This document shows positions 56,741 through 64,000 of a stretch of 64,000 nucleotides of DNA, piece after piece. Source of the stretch: Rapana venosa (lineage: Eukaryota; Mollusca; Gastropoda; Neogastropoda; Muricidae); assembly GCA_028751875.1 (NCBI GenBank), contig CM054141.1, forward strand, positions 73,836,445 to 73,900,444, written 5' to 3'. Positions within the stretch are counted from its first letter, which is position 1, and the number at the start of each line of letters is the position of its first letter. The notes beneath the pieces are model-generated. The model searched no databases and was not told the origin of the DNA. It saw nothing but the letters and a program-made list of their open reading frames with translations. A program made the position numbers and the translations under genes.

Positions 56741-57225
56741 TTTAGCACAGAGAACTTGAGAAGAGTAATAGTCTGTCTTTGCTGAGTGGATTAAGAGTTT
56801 GACTTTGTTTATTTGTTTACGGAAAAGCTGTTTGTTGATTTCAGTGTTTGATTTCTGCCACTACCGTTCTAGTTGCTGGCCTTTTCGCTTTGCCATCAAG
56901 ATGTCTTGGATATACCATGGTGCACAAAGTCTGTCAGGCAGGAGATGGTCAGTTGGAGGTTCATGCTCATCAAGCAATTGGTGGAGAATAGTGTTATAGT
57001 ATTCAGAGAGGTCAGTGTGGTCAGAGATTTGTGAAAGGCGTTCTGTAGCTTGCAATGAGAAAGTTTGAGTGTCTATTGCCTTGAGATTGTGATGGGTGAC
57101 ATATTTCTTCTGTTTTTTACAGGTTTTGTGCTGTTAAGGAAGAAAAGAATGGTGGAATGATCAGAATGCAGTTCATCAGTGACACAAACAGATGTGACAA
57201 GATTAAATGAAGCAATAGTGATGAA
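56741..57225 (-). mobile_element. CR1-like LINE relic, endonuclease end and linker (right arm)
   Basis: Mirror of 34,765-35,245. The frame 57,055-56,861 is open: RLSQISDHTDLSEYYNTIL, LLDEHEPPTDHLLPDRLC and PWYIQDILMAKRKGQQLER. Confidence 0.7.
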
Positions 57226-57231
57226 CCAGTC

Positions 57232-57245
57232 TAATATATATATAT

Positions 57246-57293
<48 letters not shown>

Positions 57294-57326
57294 TAGATAT
57301 ATATATATATAGATATATATATATAT
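57232..57326. repeat. (AT)n microsatellite, right arm
   Basis: Longer than its left-arm mirror at 34,688-34,760 and has AGAT interruptions. Confidence 0.9.
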
Positions 57327-57905
57327 GATAGGAAGCATGTCAATAAATCTCAAAGTTGATGCATTTTCATAGCTTCATCATTACATCATCTTCATCACAT
57401 TTGATCATAATGCAAATAGAAATAAGTTGTCTCCTGTTTAGTAGCCCTAGTAGATCTGAACTCATGGTGATCTCAGTTTTGGTTTCTCATACACTTTACT
57501 TCCATCCTTGTGGTGAAATGGTGTCCAAAGTCCAAAGGGCTGGAATGTTGATGTTGGAAGGTAGTGTTCTGGATGTTGAGGTGGTTACCACCCACAGTGG
57601 GTGTCTCAGTCAGGCTCAGTGACTACTGTCAGTGAGAAGTTCAGTAGGTGGTGTCCTTTGTAGGATGGTTCAGATCAGGTACCACGGAACACCAGCAGAG
57701 TGGCCCAGCAGCAGTGCAGAGACCTTCTTATTGATGGCATCAGTCACTGTGGCCCAACTTGTGATGAGCTCTCCCAGAACTTTCTTTCTGACCCTGAGGG
57801 TGTGACGTGATGAGCTTAACCATGGCTGGGATTGGGGCCATTGGAATGATTTGAGCAGCATGGAACGCAGGACAGGAACATGACAGAATATGAAGCAGCT
57901 GAAAA
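57327..57905 (+). repeat. Dispersed ~600-bp repeat, right-arm copy
   Basis: Mirror of 34,118-34,695 and homologous to 40,027-40,613. No coding capacity. Confidence 0.7.
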
Positions 57906-57952
57906 ACTGTTTATGCATACATACTTTCAATTGTCTGATTCTTTTAAACAGC

Positions 57953-57997
57953 CCCCCCCCCCCCCCCCCCCCCCTCCCCTTACCACACACACACACA

Positions 57998-58037
<40 letters not shown>

Positions 58038-58049
58038 CACACACACATC
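57953..58049. repeat. Poly-C and (CA)n tract, right arm
   Basis: C run then CA dinucleotides with single-base interruptions. Mirror of 33,973-34,069. Confidence 0.9.
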
Positions 58050-58954
58050 CAGTATTGTGATCTATGTAGTTTTTTCTCCAAGCTCACTAGTGACCCTTGT
58101 TTTGTTGTTGTTGTTGTTTGTTTAATTTATGGGTGTTTTGGTTGGTTTTTCTTTTCTTCTGTTTTTGTGGTTTGTTTGGTCTTTGTAACATGTTTGGAGT
58201 TTTTGGCAAAGAGATTTTATTTATATCAGTGGCTTGCCATTGCTTTCTAATGTGAACCCTCTCCTGTACAGTGTTAGGGTTACATGGGTGGCACCTGTGA
58301 AGTAGGAGTAGAATCTGCAATGCCAAAGCAGTGTCGTCCCCCTTTTACTGACCAAACAGAAACACACACAGACAAGGCTGATGACAACAGTTCTCTAAGG
58401 TAAAGTTGAGGGCAGAAGGAAAAGAGGCAGATCACCAACATCCCCTACTTTGCCAACATCACTGAGATCAGTGGTGTGGGAGGAGCGTTACAGGAGATAA
58501 TAGAACTCAGCTGAGACAGAGAGAGATGGCAAGCCCTGGTAGTGGTATTGCCTGAAGCTCCTACCTACAATAGAGACAGTGGAATTGAGTTGTTCTTTTT
58601 TGTGAGAGGAGTTGGTAACAAAAGAGAAGCTGAGGTAAGCTGCATTTGGCGTTAGACCTATTCAGTGTGACTGTCAGCCCCCAGACCCTTCTCCTCGACA
58701 GGTTTCCCTGCTCCCATCCAAGGCCAGACCACTCTCCCATGCTTGCAGCCATTTAACACGTGCGACTCGCTCCAGAATGCACTCTTTGGGATCATACTTT
58801 GTAAAACATCAACACCACACAGGGAAAGAAAACTGAACAGTACATTTGTACACGCTCACAAAAGTGATCCAATAAGCAACGTAATAGTGTAGAATAGTCC
58901 AGGGGGAAGCTCCATGATCGACTGTTTTGCAGATGCCACTTTCAGACCAAAGGA
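58050..58954. other. Non-coding sequence, right arm
   Basis: Mirror of 33,060-33,972. No gene recognised. Confidence 0.5.
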
Positions 58955-59051
58955 ATGGAGAGAGAGAGAGAGAGAGAAGGACTTCAGCTACAAGGTTTTG
59001 CATGTGATCTGGTCATGCCACTCAGTTGACTTGAGAAAATAGCTATCATCA

Positions 59052-59543
59052 TCAATGCCTTTGGGCCTTATTGGCACGTAGGGCAGCAACAAATGTTCTC
59101 CACTCCTGTCTGTCCTGGGCCAGCTTCTGAATGGTTCCCCAGGTATGTTGGAAGGTCTTCAGCTCTGCTTCGACAGTCCGACGCCAAGTGTTCTTGGGTC
59201 GTCCTCGTTTGCGTTTTCCCTCTGGTGTCCAGTGGAGGGCTGTTCGGGCGATGTTTCCCCGTTCCCGACGGCAGATATGCCCTATCCATCCCCATCGCCT
59301 ATGCATGATGATGTTGTCCATGCTTTCTTGGTTGCAACGGGCAAAAAGTTCTTGGTTGGAGATGGTCTCAGGCCAGAAGATGCACAATATTCTTCTGAGA
59401 TTCTTCGTGTGGAATGTGGATAGTTTGTCAAGGTCACTCTCAGTCATCCTCCAGCACTCCGAGCTGTACAAAAGGGTGGAAAGTACACAGCTCTGGTATA
59501 GTCTTAGTTTGGTTCTGGTGCTGTACTGAGACGATTTCCACAC
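59052..59543 (-). pseudogene. LINE ORF2 C-terminal region (right arm)
   Basis: 163 codons open: LYQSCVLSTLLYSSECWRMT, LRRILCIFWPETISNQEL, RRWGWIGHICRRERGNIART and GKRKRGRPKNTWRRTVEAEL, ending before the stop at 59,052. This is the usual region after the RT thumb in invertebrate LINEs of RTE-like type, ending in a basic stretch and an 'EWR.FVAALRA' motif. Confidence 0.8.
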
Positions 59544-59799
59544 ATTGTTCAGATTTCTATAAGCATTTCTTGCTTTGCTAATCCGGTTCTGATGTCGCTG
59601 CCTGCTCCACCATCATGCCTAACAGTGCTCCCGAGGTACGTGAACTCTTCAGTTGTTGGTAAATCTTCTCCATTCACTGTGACCGGTGAGGGGTTCTGAA
59701 CGTTCAGAGTCATCACCTCTGTCTTCTTCTGACTGATTTTCAGGCCTACTTGCTGTGCGAAAGTGCTGAGACGGGATGTCTTCTCTTGAATGTGATGGT

Positions 59800-60358
59800 G
59801 GGTATGTGAGAGCAGTGCCAGATTGTCGGCAAAATCTAGGTCTTTAAGCGTGAGAAGGGGTCCATCTGATGCCCCGTGACTGGTCAGCTGTTGTCTGTCT
59901 CATCACCCTATCAATTGTCAGGTTGAAGAGTAGTGCTGACATGGGCAGCCTTGTCTGACGCCGGTTTGTACACTGAAACTGGTTTTGCTGTTTCTACTTG
60001 CACGTGAAGTTGTTGTAGAAGCTCTTAATGACTTGGATAATCTCCTGTGGAATTCCATATGCTCGGAGTATGCGCCATACACTTTCTCGATGAATGCTGT
60101 CAAAGGCTTTTTCAAAATCTACGAAGTTGATATACAGCTGTCTCTGCCATTCCGTGCATGTTCAATGATGTTGCGCAGGTGAAGATCTGGTCTATGCATC
60201 TTCCTGGTTGAAAACTGCCTGTTCCTTTCGAGTTGTTGGTCCACTGCCTCTGAGATTCGTCGATGATGATCTTTGCAGAATTTGCTGGGAACAGATAGCA
60301 GAGTGATTCCTCTCCAGTTGTTACAATTGTTCAGGGCTCCTTTCTTTGGGATCTTCAC
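59800..60358 (-). pseudogene. LINE RT core (right arm), FADN at catalytic site
   Basis: GALNNCNNWRGITLLSVPSK, then broken finger region, AFIEKVYGAYSEHMEFHRRL, a QTGVRQGC stretch, and at 59,822-59,833 the codons for F-A-D-N where RTs normally have F/Y-A-D-D. The second Asp binds the catalytic metal, so this change alone would be expected to disable the enzyme. The left arm is too damaged at this point to confirm. Confidence 0.7.
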
Positions 60359-60665
60359 GATGGTTTGCTTCTCTGTACTGTTGTTTGTACCTCTCTCTCA
60401 TCCGCTCTGACTTTGTCTCTAAGATTTTCTTCAGTTCTCTCCTGTTCTCGATGGCTTGCAAGGTGTTTGCTGTAATCCACCTTTTTCTCTTCCTCTGTCT
60501 CTGTCCTAAGCACGTTTCACTGGCTTGTGTGTAGGCTGTCCTGACTTGTTTCCACATGGTGTTTATATTAGTCATGTCCGGAGGTGTGTAGTTTTCAGTA
60601 TCCACCAGTGCTTGGAACTTGTTTTTGAGCTGGAGGGTGAAAGCACTCTTTACTTTGGTTTGCAC
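60321..60665 (-). pseudogene. LINE linker after endonuclease (right arm)
   Basis: 114 codons: VKSAFTLQLKNKFQALVDTE, basic RQRKRKRWITANTLQ and MRERYKQQYREANH, then a changed frame caused by the deletion junction. The left arm has the same sequence at 31,390-31,732. Confidence 0.75.
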
Positions 60666-60677
60666 AGCTTTTCCACA

Positions 60678-61533
60678 TCAAAATGTTGTTGTCTTGGTTT
60701 CCCAGATCCATTTTTTTCTCAGCTTCACTTTTAGGGTTGCAGTGACAAGGTGGTGATCACTGGCAACATTGGCTCCTCTCCTTACTTTTACATCTAGGAG
60801 CGATCTCCTCCATGTCCCATTGATCATCAGGTGGTCGATCTGGTTTTTGTCTCTTCCATTGGGGGAACACCAGGTAAGCTTGTGGATCTCAGGGTGTGCA
60901 AATAATGTCCCTCCAATGACCAGGTTGTTTGTCATGCAGAATTCTATCAATCTTTCTCCATTGTCATTTATGCTGCCACATCCTTCTTTTCCCATGGCTC
61001 TATCTTGGTTTGTGTTGTCTTTTCCGACTTTTGCATTTAGGTCACCCATCACTATCCTCATGTCATGGTTTGGTGTGTTTTCCATTTCAGCCTGTATTTG
61101 TTCATAAAATGTATCTTTGCTTTCTCTCCACTGTCGTTGGTTGGTGCATAGCACTGTATGATTGTGGTATTAGCATGCTTACCTTTCATTCTTATCCTCA
61201 TCATCCTGCGTTGATAGTTTCCATCCATCAGGCACTTCTCCATTCCTTTCTTCATGATAATTGCTATCCCTCATGGTGTTGGCCGTCATCTCTACCACTG
61301 TACAGCACTGTCTCTGTGTCTGGCTCTGTATTTGCCTGATCTGTCCATCGGCTTTCACTGACTCCGAGAATATGTAAATTGTAGCGTTTCATCTCTGCTG
61401 TAACTTGCGCTAGTTTTCCTGTCTCAAACATGGTTCTTACATTCCAGAATACTATTTTGGTCTTATGTTTGGTGCTTAAGACTTCCATCTTCCTGTCAGT
61501 GGCTTCCTTTACGGCTTTCACCATGTCATTCAT
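60678..61533 (-). pseudogene. LINE endonuclease (right arm)
   Basis: Two open pieces. 61,533-61,264 has IVFWNVRTMFETGKLAQV and LGVSESRW. 61,154-60,678 has IVMGDLNAKVGKDN, NQIDHLMING and NVASDHHLVTA. All the usual LINE endonuclease active-site positions (Asn, Glu, Asp/Asn and terminal Asp-His) are thus present, split by frameshifts between 61,264 and 61,154. Confidence 0.8.
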
Positions 61534-61800
61534 GCGAGTATCTTCCGATGACTCTGGAAGCCCGTCACACCAGTAGTGTTGATTTCTTGTGTTGCCGTTT
61601 CCGTAACAAACGTTTTTTTACAGAACAGGGTTGTTAGCCCTGTGTCTAACCCCTTACCTGGGGGAAGGGTTCCACCTTAGTCGCCTTTTACGACATGCCT
61701 GGTTGGAGGGCAGAGATCCTATTCTTGCAATGCTTGCTTTGCAAGCATACCCAGGAGTCCCACGGGGGAGAGAATAGCTAGTTATTTTATTATTTTATTT

Positions 61801-62890
61801 TACTTTTGCCACAGAATGTGATAACTAGGACCGGCATGCTCTATATCTTTATAAGCAGCAGAAAGACCTTGACTGAAGAAATGAACAGCGAGTTGATAAA
61901 ATGACAATGGAAAAGAAAAAGAGTGCAGGGATTTGTTTTCTTTATTGAACACTCGGACAGCAATTGCTGTCTGTCTTGCACTGCCATTAAGCACCTGACA
62001 AGTCAGGCCCAGCACATCCGACATCAGTGTGGGAGAGAATTATCTTTTAAGTCTTTCTGGAAAAAAGGATAATGGACCAAGAAGGCAGAAAATACACAAG
62101 GAAGAAAAGGAACAAGGCAGAACAGAGGGAATTCCTAGCACAGAACTTTTAGAGGGGGGATACTAGTTACGTGGAAAGGCTGGCCCAGCATTGGGGATCA
62201 CACAGAAGGAAAAAAGGCAGATAAAGGTGCCGTGACAGAGGGAGTGAGTGACTGACTTATCACTGCCAGTGCGAGCAAAGCTGGGATGGAATGAAAGGCA
62301 CTGTGGGTTTCTCCTGAACTTAATTGACTTGCTGTGGGGAAGGAGAGTGGTGTAGAGGAATCGGATTCACTGCAGTAGATTTCCAAGCATCTTTGTAAAC
62401 TGGACTCGGGCAGCATTTTTTTTTTTGATGGGGGGCGGCAGGGCATGCTTGGTGTTTGGGGAGAACCCTTTTTATGAAGATGATGAGCAACTGAATCCAT
62501 GATTTGTTGCTGTGCGTTCTCCAGCTGAACACTGACTCACTCATCCCAACTGAGAATCACTACGAAATTGGAAGTACACACTGGATGAGAAGTTTGCCTG
62601 TGTGACTGTTTTCAAGTGCATCCACAGCCATACTGCAAAATCCCTGAGTTTTCTCCCTCACAGGAGAGTGTTCATTGCTAGGCGGCTAAGGGCTTGTCAG
62701 TCATGGCTGAAGATAATCTCAACACACCATTTTAAACTCTGCCAGACTTCCTGGGTCACCCAGTATGCAGAGGCACACTAAAAGCATTACACCTCTAAAA
62801 CCATTAATACTATTGTGGATGAAATAGGATCTTTTCAAATACCAATTTACTTGGTTAGGGGCTTCAGTGTTGTGTGTCATGAAAGGAAAG
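61801..62890. other. Non-coding flank within right arm
   Basis: Mirror of 29,190-30,261. No gene recognised. Confidence 0.5.
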
Positions 62891-64000
62891 TTCATTTTTC
62901 TTTTACCCATCCATTCCCCCTTCACTAAAAAGCCCTTTTCCAAAAGGAAACTTTTAAACATGGGGAAAATTTTTTGTTTTTCAAAAAAATTGGCCCCGGG
63001 CCAGAAAAACCAAGGGAAAAAAAAGGAAAAAAAGGGGGAATTCCCCAAAAAGGAAGGGGGGAAACGCTTTTAGTAAAGGGGCCCTTTCATTGGGGCCCGG
63101 AAAAAAAAACCCCCCAAAAAAGGGCCTTGGGGGGTTGGGCCTTTTTTCATTCCCGTCAGAAAGTTTGGGGGGAAATGAAACCTTGGGTTTTCCCTAACTT
63201 AATTAAATTGCCGGGGGAAAGGTTGGGTAAAAAGAAAATCATAAATTTAAACTTTAAAAGGGATGGGGGGCATTTTTTTTTGACCCGGAATTCCCTTTGG
63301 GTGGGGGGGCCCTTTTTTAAAAAGACCAAAAAAACCCTTTTTTTTGCTTTTGCCCAAAAGTTGAAATGAAACTCATTGGGTTCAGGTTGGTGTTTTTAAA
63401 TTTGGTTTTGTTTTAAAGTGACCACGGGGAACTAAAAACCCCTAGTTTTTTTCCCCAGGGAAAAAGTTTCCCAACCCACCAACTTTTTACCCGGTTGAAA
63501 AATTAATTAAAAACATGCCCTTTTAAAATTGGGGGGGTTTGGGGGTTCCCCCCCAAAAAAAGGAAAAAATAAAAGAACCCCAAAAAAACCTTTTTTGTTT
63601 TTAAATAGGTTTTTTTAAAACCCTTAATTTCCTCGGCAAAGTTCCAAGTTTGGTTGCATAAAACGGAAAATAAAAAAGTTTAACTTTTCTTTTAGATATG
63701 GGCAAAACCGTTTGGGTGGGTTTAAAATTTGTTTCTAAAAACCTCCCACCTAAGGGACATAAACCCAGCTAAAAAAGGTCCTGAAAATTGGGTAAAAAGT
63801 TCCCCGTCTTTGGGGGAAAAGGTCCTTTCTGCTCCACGACGGGTTTTTGTTTTTTTTCATTTTTGGTTTTGGGGGCCCTCTTCCAATTTTTTATTTTAAA
63901 ACCCCTTTGGGGCCAAGGTTTTTAATTTTTTATTTTCACAACCCAAAAACCCAAAAGGGGGAAAAGTTTTAACATGTGAAAAATTGTTTGGTTCACCAGG
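62891..64000. other. Corrupted sequence, includes a degraded copy of 62,265-62,560
   Basis: Run-stretched texture returns. 63,130-63,420 follows 62,265-62,560 in the same orientation (landmarks: gaaatgaaa, gggttttccctaacttaatt vs gggtttctcctgaacttaat, gggggcatttttttttga). No gene can be read. Confidence 0.55.

Larger units (their letters stand above)
58955..61800 (-). mobile_element. LINE with internal RT deletion (right arm)
   Basis: Mirror of 30,262-33,058, with longer open segments. Order on the minus strand: 5' region (61,800-61,534), endonuclease (61,533-60,678), linker (60,665-60,360), RT without its N-terminal part (60,358-59,820), C-terminal region (59,543-59,052) and (TC)n tail. The deletion junction near 60,352 is identical to the left arm. 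Dead as written because of the deletion and several frameshifts. Confidence 0.8.
52836..62890 (-). repeat. Right arm of ~10-kb inverted repeat
   Basis: Reverse complement of 29,190-39,182. All nested insertions are shared, including the LINE deletion junction and the piggyBac-like element. Its LINE frames are longer than in the left arm, so the right arm is the better-quality sequence. Arm length differences come from microsatellites and small indels. Confidence 0.9.

Overview
The window looks like animal nuclear DNA, most probably from a mollusc such as a gastropod. The reasons are several LINE classes (RTE-like, CR1-like and two other endonuclease/RT families), two tRNA-derived SINE-type repeats, a piggyBac-like transposon, and very abundant micro- and minisatellites. 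There is no sign of prokaryotic gene organisation. The host assignment rests on the general look of the repeats and was not tested by any search.

Layout. 1-8,080 is readable sequence holding a composite unit on the minus strand: an almost complete RTE-like LINE (about 4,190-7,440) followed downstream by the 3' half of another LINE (2,640-3,830). A fragment of the same unit sits at 1-1,252. 8,085-14,540 is homopolymer-rich, unreadable sequence. 14,560-15,950 is a nearly pure purine tract. 15,960-22,590 is a second, direct copy of the 1,258-8,080 unit in badly corrupted form. 22,600-26,830 is again unreadable. 26,831-29,190 is mostly cleaner non-coding sequence. 29,190-39,182 and 52,836-62,890 are two arms of a roughly 10-kb inverted repeat. 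Each arm carries the same deleted LINE, the same CR1-like LINE split by the same piggyBac-like insertion, and the same SINE. The spacer between the arms holds LINE 3' fragments and one convincing host coding exon (42,756-44,764, minus strand) with a 41-bp minisatellite in its upstream intron. It also has two more minisatellites, a CR1-like 3' end and a 500-N scaffold gap. 62,890-64,000 is corrupted again.

The only probable host gene is the exon at 42,756-44,764. It encodes about 669 residues of a low-complexity, Ser/Pro/Thr/Ala-rich protein that I do not recognise. Everything else with coding potential is retroelement or transposon debris.

No new biological system is evident. The most useful observations concern structure: a large inverted repeat next to a fixed-size gap, a TTAA-precise piggyBac-like insertion inside a LINE frame, a repeated two-LINE composite unit, an exon/minisatellite mosaic, a dispersed ~600-bp repeat with a tRNA-like head, and a consistent consensus-corruption pattern that should stop anyone reading the damaged areas as biological decay.
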